64,000 nt of DNA from Clostridia bacterium (GCA_900770165.1 CAAGJJ010000081.1:1-64000), one strand, 5' to 3'; shown: positions 1 through 8,924, counted from the stretch's first letter. Numbers and translations are program-made. Notes: a model not told the origin generated them from the letters alone.

Positions 1-30
1 CTATATAATACAGGTGCTGGTCATAAAGTA

Positions 31-2991
31 ATGGGCTTTTTTGGAAAGATAGCTAGAATATTCAATAAAGACTTTGATAAAGATAAACAATTTTCTAATC
101 GCATGCATACACAGGATGTATACGATATGGCTTTAATTTCTTTAGACCAAAAAAGTATGGGAGCAAAGTTAGATAACATTAGAAGTGGTTCTAATTTACG
201 TTATCGTGGGGAAGATGAACAGAAAGAAGTTCAACGCTCTCTTGATTATTATAATAATATGGGCTTAAACCTTAGTGAAAGAGAAAGGAACTATATTCTG
301 GAAACTGTATCAGCGCAATATCTTACATCACATCCAGCTCCAGAGAAAAGTAAAGATGAATCAGAAAGAGCTTTTAATAGACGTATTAAAAAGCATGCTG
401 TTAGATATTGTGTTTATATGGATAAGGTTAGGAAAAAAGTTGACCCGGACTACACTCCAGAAGAAAGCTTAGAGAAAAAACTATATCAAAAATTTTCTGA
501 TGACCCTTTGCTAAACGAAGAAGTGGAAAAGACTAAATCACCAATAAAAGAAGGAATTGTATACAAAGATATCCCTAAAAAAGGTGGATTCCTTAAAGAT
601 ATTATGGTAGATAAGCATAATGTAAGAATTGTAAATGGAATATCTATGACTACTGCTAGGATGCTTAAGACATACAAATGGTTAAAGTTAGACCCCAAGT
701 TAATAATGAATTTTAGATTAGCGTTAATGGGCTGGATGTTGCCGACAGATGATCATTCACTTTGGGAAATTATAATAGGTTCGCATAATGTTGGTGTAAA
801 AGGAAAAGAAGATTTAACTGATATTGTTTCTTTAGACCAAACTGTTGACCCTCTAAGCACAAATATTCTGCGATATAATGTTTGTGAAGAGGTGGACGGT
901 AGTCCAAAATTTCCACATGAAATAGTTTATTGGAATCAAAGACATGGTAAAGATGAATCATATGAAAAGACTGTATCATTAGGAGAAGAAAAGAAAAAAA
1001 TATATGAAACAATAAATAAAAATCAAACATCTTTATTTCAAGGGGATGAAGAATTTAGAGATGCACAGAATTTTTCAACTGAACTTAAAGAAAGAGAAAT
1101 GGGTAATGAAAAAGAAATAACGGAACTTGAAAAGAAAAAAGGGGAGATAAATAAAAGTTATATAAATTTTGATAATATAAATAATACTGGTTTATGTATT
1201 GATGAAGATTCAGCTACAGGTATAGAAATTGCGCAATTAACATCTGAAAAAAAAGTGGAATTGATGAAAAATTTGAAAGGAAAAGAAGAGAATAAATTAA
1301 AAGATTTGGAAAATGAAATAAAAAGTATAGAGAACGCAGTAAAAGAGAAAAACTTTGAATTAGTTGTTAAAAATATTAAAAATTTACAAACAAATATTGG
1401 GAAAAAATATTTAGTAAAGTCGAAAGGTGCCAAAAATAATAGTGCCAAAAATAATAGTGCCAAAAATAATTTGGGTAACCTTCAAAAAGATGTTGAATAT
1501 TATAAAAATAATAAAGAAATAATAATAGAAAATATGAAAAAGAAAATTAAAGGGCTTGCAAGCCACAAGAAAGCGGGATACGAAAATTTAGATATAAATA
1601 ATGAAGAGATGATAAAAGAGAGAGCAGAACAAGAGTATGAAAAAGAATTAAAAGAAAAAGAATCAAAAGAAAAAGAATCAAAAGAAAAAGAGTCAAAAGA
1701 AAAAGAATTAAAAGAAAAAGAGTCAAAAGAAAAAGGATCAAAAGAAAAAGGATCAAAAGAAAAAGAAGATGGACATTATAGTAGAAGCTATTATTTTCTT
1801 GTAGAAGCGGCATTAAAGGAAATTAGTGATTCAGTTGATACAGCTTTAAAATCAGAAGAGGAAACATTAGAGAAAAAAATTAGAGAATTGAACGAAAAAA
1901 ACGATGAAGATGATAAGTTAAAATCAAAATATTCAGATCCTGTACAAAAAGCAGCAATTTTAACGTATACATCTGAGATATATTTAGGCATTAATCAAAT
2001 AACGCAACTTTCTAGTATGGGGAGACTTTCTAAAGCTTTTACTGGTAAATATGTATCTGAAGCTATTTTAGATGAATATTTTAAAGCTGTTAAAGGGTCT
2101 CAAGATCCTTTTGGACATAGTAATGATGAACGAATAAAGAATAAAAAACAAATTGATAAGATAAAGAGTACTTATAAGGAGAAAAAAAGGTCAGGAAATA
2201 CAAGTACTACAGATGATGAAAGTGGAGAAGTTTTAACATCAAGAACAATTAAAGAACAATACAAATCAGACCTAAAAGCTGAAAAAGATAGGTATAAAGA
2301 ATACCTGAAAAAAAGAGAAGAAGCAGAGAAATCTGAACATTTTGAGAAATATAAGAATGATCTATTAGCAGAAAGTAATATGTTATGTGATTCATTGAGG
2401 AGTGTTCCTAAAAAATTTACCGGAAATGTATATAGTGGTACTTGGGCTTGGCCAGGTAGATATAAGAAAGGCAAAGTAACTACTTTTTCTATGTTTACTA
2501 GCACATCAAAGGAATTACCTGTAGCAAAATCATTTATAGGTGGCCCAGGAGGATTAACAGGAGCCAAGAAGCTCATTGGAAAAAATGTGTTACTAAATAT
2601 TAAATTGAATGGCAAAGGTGGAGTAGATTTAACTGCAGTTACACAGTATGAGAGGAAGAAAAAAGATATAGTCGATAGACTAGAAAGTGGTAAAGATACT
2701 AGGAAGCAAGCGTTAGAAAAAGAGTTGGCAGAACTTAATAAGTTGAAAGACAAATCTTTAACAGAAGCTTTTTCAATGTCTACGCATGGTGATGCTGAAG
2801 CTGAAGTTTTATGTTTACCTGGGACAAAAATAAGAGTAGAAAAAATTACAGATAATGTTAATTTAAGCCAATATAATGGTGGACCTGCACCTGATACAAA
2901 TGAAAGGCAAGAAAATACTTCAGAAGAAATAGAAAATAAGGAAGGAAAATCCGATAAGTTTGGTCTTCTGGTGGAATGTAAGGAAATATAA
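31..2991 (+). CDS. Large lysine-rich protein with C-terminal ADP-ribosyltransferase-like module (possibly 5'-truncated)
   Basis: Protein of 986 residues from the ATG at 31. The frame is open back to base 1 and no well-spaced Shine-Dalgarno precedes this ATG, so the true start may lie outside the window. There is no signal peptide or membrane segment. The middle is charged, with three SAKNN repeats near residue 467 and a KEKES tract at about 537-578. The C-terminal third resembles the R-S-E class of ADP-ribosyltransferases: VYSG at 800-803, the FTSTS strand at 822-826, and an ExE pair (E923, E925) in DAEAEVL followed by PGTKIRV. The family's usual arginine in VYRG is a serine (S802), so activity is uncertain. 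A charged helical insert sits between the STS and ExE blocks. Inferred to be a toxin or effector; the N-terminal 790 residues are unrecognised. The next genes are convergent secreted phospholipases. Confidence 0.6.
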   Translation: MGFFGKIARIFNKDFDKDKQFSNRMHTQDVYDMALISLDQKSMGAKLDNIRSGSNLRYRGEDEQKEVQRSLDYYNNMGLNLSERERNYILETVSAQYLTSHPAPEKSKDESERAFNRRIKKHAVRYCVYMDKVRKKVDPDYTPEESLEKKLYQKFSDDPLLNEEVEKTKSPIKEGIVYKDIPKKGGFLKDIMVDKHNVRIVNGISMTTARMLKTYKWLKLDPKLIMNFRLALMGWMLPTDDHSLWEIIIGSHNVGVKGKEDLTDIVSLDQTVDPLSTNILRYNVCEEVDGSPKFPHEIVYWNQRHGKDESYEKTVSLGEEKKKIYETINKNQTSLFQGDEEFRDAQNFSTELKEREMGNEKEITELEKKKGEINKSYINFDNINNTGLCIDEDSATGIEIAQLTSEKKVELMKNLKGKEENKLKDLENEIKSIENAVKEKNFELVVKNIKNLQTNIGKKYLVKSKGAKNNSAKNNSAKNNLGNLQKDVEYYKNNKEIIIENMKKKIKGLASHKKAGYENLDINNEEMIKERAEQEYEKELKEKESKEKESKEKESKEKELKEKESKEKGSKEKGSKEKEDGHYSRSYYFLVEAALKEISDSVDTALKSEEETLEKKIRELNEKNDEDDKLKSKYSDPVQKAAILTYTSEIYLGINQITQLSSMGRLSKAFTGKYVSEAILDEYFKAVKGSQDPFGHSNDERIKNKKQIDKIKSTYKEKKRSGNTSTTDDESGEVLTSRTIKEQYKSDLKAEKDRYKEYLKKREEAEKSEHFEKYKNDLLAESNMLCDSLRSVPKKFTGNVYSGTWAWPGRYKKGKVTTFSMFTSTSKELPVAKSFIGGPGGLTGAKKLIGKNVLLNIKLNGKGGVDLTAVTQYERKKKDIVDRLESGKDTRKQALEKELAELNKLKDKSLTEAFSMSTHGDAEAEVLCLPGTKIRVEKITDNVNLSQYNGGPAPDTNERQENTSEEIENKEGKSDKFGLLVECKEI
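1426..1470 (+). repeat. Three 15-bp tandem repeats inside the coding region
   Basis: Three consecutive units, ggtgccaaaaataat once and agtgccaaaaataat twice, keep the frame and encode G/S-AKNN. This is a coding microsatellite in the ADP-ribosyltransferase-like gene. Confidence 0.9.
1639..1768 (+). repeat. Imperfect 15-bp tandem repeat encoding a KEKES tract
   Basis: About eight units of roughly gaaaaagaatcaaaa, in frame, encode KEKES/KEKEL/KEKGS. The length suggests a flexible charged linker. The unit is a multiple of three, so copy-number change would alter linker length without a frameshift. Confidence 0.85.
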
Positions 2992-3052
2992 GTAAGGTAA
3001 TATTTGTGCTTGTATATCTAAAAATTATAATTCGTTTAGTAAAATAAAAGAA

Positions 3053-3070
3053 GCCTCGTTTTTACGAGGC
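3053..3070. terminator. Bidirectional terminator between converging genes
   Basis: A 7-bp stem (gcctcgt/acgaggc) with a TTTT loop. T-rich sequence follows on both strands: ctcttttat on the plus side and ttcttttatttt on the minus side. It sits between the ADP-ribosyltransferase-like gene and the converging phospholipase gene. Confidence 0.8.
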
Positions 3071-3075
3071 CTCTT

Positions 3076-4245
3076 TTATCCAATACGAGTTAATGTAAAC
3101 ATTTGCGATTCGTTTTCTGGAGAAAAATTTTGTACAGTAATTGTTTTAGCTAAAGATTTTCCCAATATGTAATCATATTTTGATTTTGCCGAAACGATTC
3201 TTGCTGTTCCGTCTGGGCAATAAATTATCTTAAATTTTTGCGATTCATCAGATGGAGAATAATTTTTCATAACAATAGTATCAGTGGCATTAACGGTTAA
3301 GGCCTTTGACTTATCATATATAGGCGAGATACGATAGGATCCGTCTGAATTTAATTTTAGTATAAATTTTTGATAGTCATTTTTCATTTTTTTATAAACT
3401 TTTAATGTATCGTAATAAGAGTCTAAGTACATATCTGTATTTGTGATATTTATATAATATACACCATTATTTTTTGCATATCTCGTTGAAGGATTATTTG
3501 CTTCCACAAAAAATCTATTTAATATAGCTGCCGTATATTGTTGAGATAAAGGTATACTTTTTTTTAGTGCTAAGTCGAATGAAAAATAACTTGCTTCTTT
3601 AATAGCAGGTGCATATATGCTGGTCTGTTCTCCTAATTCATTAAGAATTGTTCCAAAATCGGCGCTTAAAACATGCTTATACAATTTTGAAGCGCTTGAG
3701 GTCATATATTTTTTGCAATTTCTATCACCAAAGGTTTCAAATTTCGCATGTTTATTTTCACCTACAAGTGTGTATCTTATTCCAGCTGAATGTGGAGGGC
3801 ATCCTATATCACAAAGATAATGTATTGCTTTTCCTAAAGATTCAAATGAACCTGGAACATTACCATTTTTATATTGATTAATAGCCGTTGAATAATGTTC
3901 TTCAAAGCGAGTTCTAGCGCTTCTTGAGTAATTACAATTTGCATTTTTATAATATTCACCATAGCCTGTTGTTTTTCCATTACATACGTAATAGTGTGTA
4001 CCTGGAATAGATTCTTCCCAGTCTGGAGATTGTGTTCCTTTAACAAGGTTAATATAACCTTGTTGATTATTTTTATAAAAATTATAAACCTTATTTCTAT
4101 GATCTTCTTTTAACAAATCGAAGGCACTTGTAATTATGTCTTTGTGAGTCGCTGTTCCCCAAGCGAATGCATTCAAAGATAGACAATTAGCTGCGATTAA
4201 ACTTACTGCGGAAAGACAACATAATCTTTTAAAAAACTTTTTCAA
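3076..4245 (-). CDS. Secreted zinc-dependent phospholipase C with C-terminal beta-trefoil-like domain, copy 1
   Basis: Protein of 389 residues from a TTG start with an upstream AAGAAAGGAT site. The signal peptide ends AFA at residue 28, so the mature protein begins with Trp29, the N-terminal zinc ligand of the bacterial phospholipase C family (Bacillus cereus PC-PLC, Clostridium perfringens alpha-toxin). Other expected ligands are present: H34 (TATH), D75, H84, H142-x3-D146-x5-H152 (IHYLCDIGCPPH), and H166-x3-E170 (HAKFE). From about residue 295 the PLAT/C2 domain of alpha-toxin is replaced by repeats of the type QKF...SDGSYRI, which look like a ricin-type beta-trefoil; that call is weaker. 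Expected to hydrolyse choline phospholipids outside the cell. A close paralogue lies immediately upstream. Confidence 0.88.
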   Translation of the reverse strand: MKKFFKRLCCLSAVSLIAANCLSLNAFAWGTATHKDIITSAFDLLKEDHRNKVYNFYKNNQQGYINLVKGTQSPDWEESIPGTHYYVCNGKTTGYGEYYKNANCNYSRSARTRFEEHYSTAINQYKNGNVPGSFESLGKAIHYLCDIGCPPHSAGIRYTLVGENKHAKFETFGDRNCKKYMTSSASKLYKHVLSADFGTILNELGEQTSIYAPAIKEASYFSFDLALKKSIPLSQQYTAAILNRFFVEANNPSTRYAKNNGVYYINITNTDMYLDSYYDTLKVYKKMKNDYQKFILKLNSDGSYRISPIYDKSKALTVNATDTIVMKNYSPSDESQKFKIIYCPDGTARIVSAKSKYDYILGKSLAKTITVQNFSPENESQMFTLTRIG

Positions 4246-4279
4246 ATTTTAACAATCCTTTCTTATCAACTATGCTATC

Positions 4280-4309
4280 AGTATAACACGCTATAAGATA
4301 TAAATGCAA
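4280..4309 (-). promoter_or_regulatory. Candidate promoter for phospholipase copy 1
   Basis: On the minus strand, TTGCAT (4304-4309) is separated by 18 bp from TATACT (4280-4285), about 35 bp upstream of the TTG start. A TGT precedes the -10, giving an extended -10. This is a motif match only. Confidence 0.45.
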
Positions 4310-4358
4310 TACGTTAAATCAACAAAGCGAAATATAACTTTAAAAAATTTTTTAGTAA

Positions 4359-4416
4359 TAATAGAAAATTGTATTTACTTCTTAGGTAATAAAAATGAAT
4401 TAAAAATTTTCTATTA
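4359..4416. repeat. 12-bp inverted repeat upstream of phospholipase copy 1
   Basis: taatagaaaatt at 4359-4370 is perfectly complementary to aattttctatta at 4405-4416, with a 34-bp spacer. It lies between the copy 1 promoter and the terminator of copy 2. It could be a regulatory site, or chance in AT-rich DNA. Confidence 0.35.
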
Positions 4417-4480
4417 TAAAAGTAGATTTTAGAGAAACGATTGCGAGTAAATAGTAACGTTCAAAATATTGATTAAAATA

Positions 4481-4508
4481 AAAACCTCCATTTTGAAATG
4501 GAGGTTTT
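4481..4508 (-). terminator. Terminator of phospholipase copy 2
   Basis: A 12-bp stem (aaaacctccatt 4481-4492 with aatggaggtttt 4497-4508) and TTGA loop just after the stop codon of the minus-strand gene. The U-rich tract is contributed by the base of the stem. Confidence 0.75.
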
Positions 4509-4514
4509 TATTCT

Positions 4515-5684
4515 TTACTTAGCAAGTAGGAATGTAAATCTTTGAGATTCGTTTTCTGGTGAAAAGTCTTGCACAGTAATTGCTTTAGTTAAAGATTTAC
4601 CTAATATGTAATCGTATTTTGACTTAGCAGAAACAATTCTTGCTGTGTCGTCTGGATAGTAAACAATTTTAAATTTTTGTGATTCATCGGATAATGAATA
4701 ATCTTTCATGACAACAGTATCAGTGGCGTTAACGGCTAAAGCTTTTGATTTATCGTATATAGGTGAAATGTGATAAGAGCCGTCTGAGTTTAGTCTTAAT
4801 ATAAATTTCTGATATTCATTTTTTACTTCTTTATAAACTTTTAATGTATTGTAATATGAATCTAAATACATGTTTGAGTTTGCCATATTTATATAGTATG
4901 TACTATTATCTTTTATGTATTGGGTTGATGGATCATTAACTTCTTTAAAAAATCTGTTTAGTATAGCTGCGGTATATTGCTGAGATAGGGGGATAGTTTC
5001 TTTAAGTGCAACATTAAAAGAAGTATCACTTGCCTCTTTAATGGCAAAGGCATATGCACTTGTTGTTTTTGCTAATTCATTAAGAATTGTTTCGAAATCG
5101 GAACTTAAAACATGTTTGTACAGTTTTGAAGCGCTTGTGGTCATATATTTCTTGCAGTTTTCATCGCCAAAGGTTTCAAATTCCGCATGTTTATTTTCAC
5201 CTACAAGTGGATATCTTATTCCAGCTGAATGCGGAGGACACCCTATATCGCAAAGATAATGTATTGCTCTTCCTAAAGAATCGAATGAACCTGAAACATT
5301 ACCATTTTTATACTGATTAATAGCTGTTGAATAGTGTTCTTCAAAGCGAGTTCTAGCGCTTCTTGAATAGTTACCATTTGCATTTTTGCAGTATTTACCA
5401 AAATTAGATGGTTCATTTTTATATACGTAATAATGCGTTCCTGGAATAGCTTCTTCCCAGTCTGGAGATTGTGTTTCTTGAATAAGATCACAGTAGGCTT
5501 GATAATTATTTTTATAAAAATTATAAACATCGTCTTTGTGATCTTCTTTTAATATGTCAAAAGCGCTTGTAATTATATTTCTATGGGTTGATGTACCCCA
5601 AGCAAACGCATTCAAAGATAGACAATTAGTTGCCATTAAGCTGATTGCAGATAGACAACATAGTCCTTTTAAAAACTTTTTCAA
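4515..5684 (-). CDS. Secreted zinc-dependent phospholipase C with C-terminal beta-trefoil-like domain, copy 2
   Basis: Protein of 389 residues, the same length as copy 1 and very similar along its whole length, from a TTG start with GAAAGGATG upstream. The signal peptide ends AFA, leaving Trp as the mature N-terminus. The zinc-site pattern is conserved: WGTSTH, SPDWEE...THYY, IHYLCDIGCPPH and HAEFE. The same C-terminal repeats (QKFILRLNSDGSY, SQKFKIVY, SQRFTF) support a ricin-like fold. Substitutions cluster in the inter-helix regions and the domain linker, as expected for diverging tandem duplicates. Likely role is extracellular phospholipid hydrolysis in nutrient release or membrane damage. 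It has its own terminator and a separate upstream region, so the two copies need not be co-regulated. Confidence 0.88.
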   Translation of the reverse strand: MKKFLKGLCCLSAISLMATNCLSLNAFAWGTSTHRNIITSAFDILKEDHKDDVYNFYKNNYQAYCDLIQETQSPDWEEAIPGTHYYVYKNEPSNFGKYCKNANGNYSRSARTRFEEHYSTAINQYKNGNVSGSFDSLGRAIHYLCDIGCPPHSAGIRYPLVGENKHAEFETFGDENCKKYMTTSASKLYKHVLSSDFETILNELAKTTSAYAFAIKEASDTSFNVALKETIPLSQQYTAAILNRFFKEVNDPSTQYIKDNSTYYINMANSNMYLDSYYNTLKVYKEVKNEYQKFILRLNSDGSYHISPIYDKSKALAVNATDTVVMKDYSLSDESQKFKIVYYPDDTARIVSAKSKYDYILGKSLTKAITVQDFSPENESQRFTFLLAK

Positions 5685-5852
5685 ATTTAAACATCCTTTC
5701 TAATTATCACTTGTATTACTATAACACAGTATAGATTATAATTAAATTCGATAGATAAACAAAGAAAGCAATGATTTTTAAAAATTTTTAGCTATAATTG
5801 GAATATAGTAAGATTTTTAAGACAATAGAAGGGTTTAAAAATGAATTATATC

Positions 5853-6068
5853 TTATAATGAAAAATCATCGGGATTATATGTAGGAATTTTTGGCGATAC
5901 TATTGGTTTCCTTTTGAGAGGATCATATTTAAATTGTTTGCAACGGTTTTTACGTTTAGAGTGTTTTTCAATTTTACAAAATGTATCACCATTTGCATCT
6001 ATTTCAGAATTCAAGCAATATATACAATTTTGTTCAATATGATTCCCAAATAATTTTTTTCTAAACAT
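5853..6068 (-). CDS. Small four-cysteine protein, function unknown
   Basis: Protein of 71 residues. The ATG at 6068 is chosen because GGAGG lies just upstream; a longer frame from TTG at 6086 would run through that site. The pattern is CxxC (CIYC), then FC and RCKQFKYDP, with a basic stretch KRKNR between, which could bind zinc or an iron-sulfur cluster. It has no signal peptide. It lies 39 bp downstream of ylbJ on the same strand, so co-transcription is likely. Function not recognised. Confidence 0.65.
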   Translation of the reverse strand: MFRKKLFGNHIEQNCIYCLNSEIDANGDTFCKIEKHSKRKNRCKQFKYDPLKRKPIVSPKIPTYNPDDFSL

Positions 6069-6107
6069 TTTAAAATTCCTCCACAAGAGATTATTAGCTT
6101 ATTTATT

Positions 6108-7310
6108 TTAGCACTTTTTTGATTTTAAATCTATAGTTTTTGGACCTATGCTTATTATAAAGAATATGGATAATAAGATTAGAGCAACACAGCTTGAGTA
6201 ATCTGAATAAGTAGATAAGTTTAATTGTTTAGTTGTATTTGAAATGGCTTCGACCTCAATTGGAACTATATGTAAAATAATATTTGTAAAAAATGATGCT
6301 AAAAGTCCATGAAGAAATCTAAAACTCATGAATTTTAAAACAGAGATATTTATGTCTTGTACAGTTGATAATATTTGAAATTGTACACATATACCAGCCC
6401 AACCAAGTGCAAAGGCTATAAGTTCTAATGGCGTATTTAAATTAGTTGCTGTCATACATCCTGATGTTACCTCTAAAAAAATGGGAAGCAATGAATTTGA
6501 AGTATTGTAAGGAAGTCCTATATTGATAAATATATTAGAAATCTCTTTTGAAAATCCGACTGAATCTAAGATCAAAATTGCGACTGAAAATATAACTACT
6601 AATGAACATAGATTTATTAATCCATAACAAGCATCAGTGCATGAATTAATGAATGCAGATGACAGTTTTGTACTTTTTACTTTTGTAGTATGTGTATTAT
6701 TTTTATGTGTTTGACTATTTGTGCCCAGAAATCCTGTTATTATGCCAAGTGTTATTGAGGATATAATTTGGGATGTTAATATTATTATGCCAGCTTTGCT
6801 GCTTTTAAGAAAATTTGTGCCAACAACAGAGATAACAAATGCAGGCCCTGCACAAACAGAAAAATAAAGCATTCTTTCAGCTTGAGAATTATCTATTAAC
6901 TTTTGTTCAAATAATGATTTTATACCTCTTGCTGATGTGGGGTATCCACCTATAAGTCCAAGTAAAATAGTTGGGCCAGTACAGCCAGGAAGATGAAAAA
7001 GAAACTTTGTTACAGGATTCATAATTTTTCCAAGTTTTAATGCTAAGTTAGACTTTACTATAAAACCTGAAATAACCATGAATGGAAATAATGAAGGTAT
7101 AAGAATATTTGAACAGAAGGTTAATCCTGTTTTTACTCCGTTTGAACTATATTCGGGGAAAACTAAAATTATAGTACTTATAAAAATAATTAAGAGTATT
7201 AATGCTATTATCTGAAGAGATTTAAGTATAGATAAAGCCTTTTTAAAAAAAATATTTATATTTTTATTTTTGGAATATGTTAGAAAAGTATTATTATTTT
7301 TTAGTGACAA
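6108..7310 (-). CDS. ylbJ: Sporulation integral membrane protein YlbJ
   Basis: Protein of 400 residues from a TTG start with an excellent upstream GGAGGTGA. Multiple hydrophobic segments begin near residue 33. The family hallmark is the nucleoside-transporter-gate-like block around SNILIPSLFPFMVISGF, then LPGCTGPTILLGLIGGYPTSARG and CAGPAFVISVVG. In Bacillus YlbJ is a sporulation membrane protein made in the mother cell and needed for normal spore coat or cortex formation; the transported molecule is unknown. Here it is divergent from yqfC, and a small Cys protein gene follows it. Confidence 0.9.
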   Translation of the reverse strand: MSLKNNNTFLTYSKNKNINIFFKKALSILKSLQIIALILLIIFISTIILVFPEYSSNGVKTGLTFCSNILIPSLFPFMVISGFIVKSNLALKLGKIMNPVTKFLFHLPGCTGPTILLGLIGGYPTSARGIKSLFEQKLIDNSQAERMLYFSVCAGPAFVISVVGTNFLKSSKAGIIILTSQIISSITLGIITGFLGTNSQTHKNNTHTTKVKSTKLSSAFINSCTDACYGLINLCSLVVIFSVAILILDSVGFSKEISNIFINIGLPYNTSNSLLPIFLEVTSGCMTATNLNTPLELIAFALGWAGICVQFQILSTVQDINISVLKFMSFRFLHGLLASFFTNIILHIVPIEVEAISNTTKQLNLSTYSDYSSCVALILLSIFFIISIGPKTIDLKSKKC

Positions 7311-7436
7311 TTATTTCACCTCCATATAAATGTATATGCATTTTTGTGATTTTTATTGCATTGTTAGCATAAGTGTTATAGAACCCAGTTTTAAATAAAG
7401 AAATAATTTATTTATTTGGTTATGGGGAGTGAATGT

Positions 7437-7739
7437 ATGAAAAGAAGAAAAGCTATAAAAAAAGATGAGCCAATAAAACGAAGAGGAGAAAAACTAGCTT
7501 GTGCAATGCAAATTCCTATGGCTTCTATAATGAATCTTGCACATTTTGAATTGAATGGAAATAGAGAAGTAGTTGTAGATGGATGTAGAGGGATAATTGA
7601 GTATGATGAAAATATAATTAAATTAAATACAGGAAAAATGATTACTAAGTTTTTGGGAAGACATCTAAACATAAAGTGTCTTACTCCAGATTCATTAGTT
7701 ATTGAAGGACTTATTACTAGTATTGAATTCATAACATGA
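7437..7739 (+). CDS. yqfC: Sporulation protein YqfC
   Basis: Protein of 100 residues. The ATG at 7437 is preceded by GGGGAG with good spacing; a TTG 21 bp upstream is in frame but lies before that site. The sequence (AHFELNGNREVVVDGCRGIIEYDENIIKLNTG) matches the YabP/YqfC fold family of small beta-rich sporulation proteins. It is translationally close to yqfD, whose Shine-Dalgarno overlaps the yqfC stop codon, as in other spore formers. Likely expressed in the mother cell. Confidence 0.9.
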   Translation: MKRRKAIKKDEPIKRRGEKLACAMQIPMASIMNLAHFELNGNREVVVDGCRGIIEYDENIIKLNTGKMITKFLGRHLNIKCLTPDSLVIEGLITSIEFIT

Positions 7740-7751
7740 GGTGAAATAAAT

Positions 7752-8924
7752 TTGGTTGGTTTAATAAGGTGGATTTTGGGGTATGTAAAATTTGTAGCAA
7801 AAGGAGTTTTCCCAGAAAGATTTATGAATTTGATAGCTAAGTCAAATATATGCATATGGGATATTAGCAAAAAGAAAGATGAGTTATTTGCTTCTGTTGT
7901 TGCAAGCGAATATAAAGACCTCAAAAAAATATCTCGTAAAACAGGGACAAATTTAAAAGTTATAAAGAAATGTGGTTTACCTTTTTATATTCATAAATAT
8001 AAAAAGAGAAAAGGAATAATAATAGGAGCAATTATTTTTTGCATATTTCTTTATATCTTTTCTATTTATATATGGGAAATAGAATTAACAGGAGATGTAC
8101 CTGAGAATACTAGTGAAATTGAAGAAGTAATTGCAGATGTTGGATTATCTAAAGGATGTATTAAAAATGGTTTAGATATACCTTATTTGGAGCAAAGTAT
8201 TATGATGAAGATGCCTAGTTTATCGTGGGTTTCAATTAATATAAAAGGAGGTTTAGCAGAAGTTTCATTGAAACAAAGGCAAATTCCTCCCACAATAATT
8301 CCTAAATCGCAGCCGTGCAATATAAAATCAAGTACCGATGCGCAAGTAGTTAGAATGGAAGTTTATAATGGTACGCCAGTGGTTAATGATGGAGATGCTG
8401 TTGTTAAAGGCCAGATTCTAGTAAGTGGAATATTTGAAGATAAGTGGGGAGGTAATGCATTTAAACATGCTGATGCAAAAATATGGGCTTTGACTAAAAA
8501 GAGCATGTCAGATGAGATAAGTTTAAATCAGGAAAAACATATTCCTACAGACAAAGTAGTTAAACGGAAAAAGATGAAGGTTTTTGGCTTGGAAATTCCA
8601 TTAAGTTTAGTACCAGTACCAAAATGGAACTATTCAAAAGAGCTAAGTCGAAAGGATTTGTACATTTTGGGAAGAAGAATACCAATAACAATTTGTAAGG
8701 AAATTTACACAGAAGAAATTATAGAGTCTGTAATTATAGATGAAGATGAAGCAAAAGTACAGGCTGAAAGATTAGTAAAAACTTATGAAGAAAATAATTT
8801 AAAAGATATAAAAATTTTAAAAAAATATGTAAATCAATTTATTAAAGACGATAAATACATAATAAATGTTGAGTATGAATGTCAGGAAAATATAGCCTAT
8901 AAAGAAGAAATTATTGTTGAATAA
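7752..8924 (+). CDS. yqfD: Sporulation protein YqfD
   Basis: Protein of 390 residues from a TTG start with GAGGTG upstream. A cytoplasmic N-terminus of about 80 residues is followed by one membrane segment (GIIIGAIIFCIFLYIFSIYIW) and a large outer domain beginning IELTGDVPENTSEIEEVIADVGLSKG, which resembles the POTRA-like start of FtsQ-type proteins. This is the standard YqfD architecture. It forms a pair with yqfC and precedes phoH, the common Clostridia and Bacillus order. The molecular function is not known. Confidence 0.92.
   Translation: MVGLIRWILGYVKFVAKGVFPERFMNLIAKSNICIWDISKKKDELFASVVASEYKDLKKISRKTGTNLKVIKKCGLPFYIHKYKKRKGIIIGAIIFCIFLYIFSIYIWEIELTGDVPENTSEIEEVIADVGLSKGCIKNGLDIPYLEQSIMMKMPSLSWVSINIKGGLAEVSLKQRQIPPTIIPKSQPCNIKSSTDAQVVRMEVYNGTPVVNDGDAVVKGQILVSGIFEDKWGGNAFKHADAKIWALTKKSMSDEISLNQEKHIPTDKVVKRKKMKVFGLEIPLSLVPVPKWNYSKELSRKDLYILGRRIPITICKEIYTEEIIESVIIDEDEAKVQAERLVKTYEENNLKDIKILKKYVNQFIKDDKYIINVEYECQENIAYKEEIIVE

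Noticed and set aside
1639..1768. Short repeats considered as a CRISPR array
   Set aside because: Units are contiguous 15-mers in frame with no spacers, inside a coding region.
1547..1813. Leucine-rich minus-strand open frame opposite the KEKES repeats
   Set aside because: It is the complement of the lysine/glutamate-rich repeat, has no ribosome site or family match, and reflects low-complexity sequence.
2172..2753. 193-residue minus-strand open frame
   Set aside because: Lies wholly inside the larger coding region with good forward codon usage, and has no ribosome site or recognisable domain.
7412..7924. 170-residue minus-strand open frame over yqfC and yqfD
   Set aside because: Both real sporulation genes on the plus strand have family matches, ribosome sites and conserved order.
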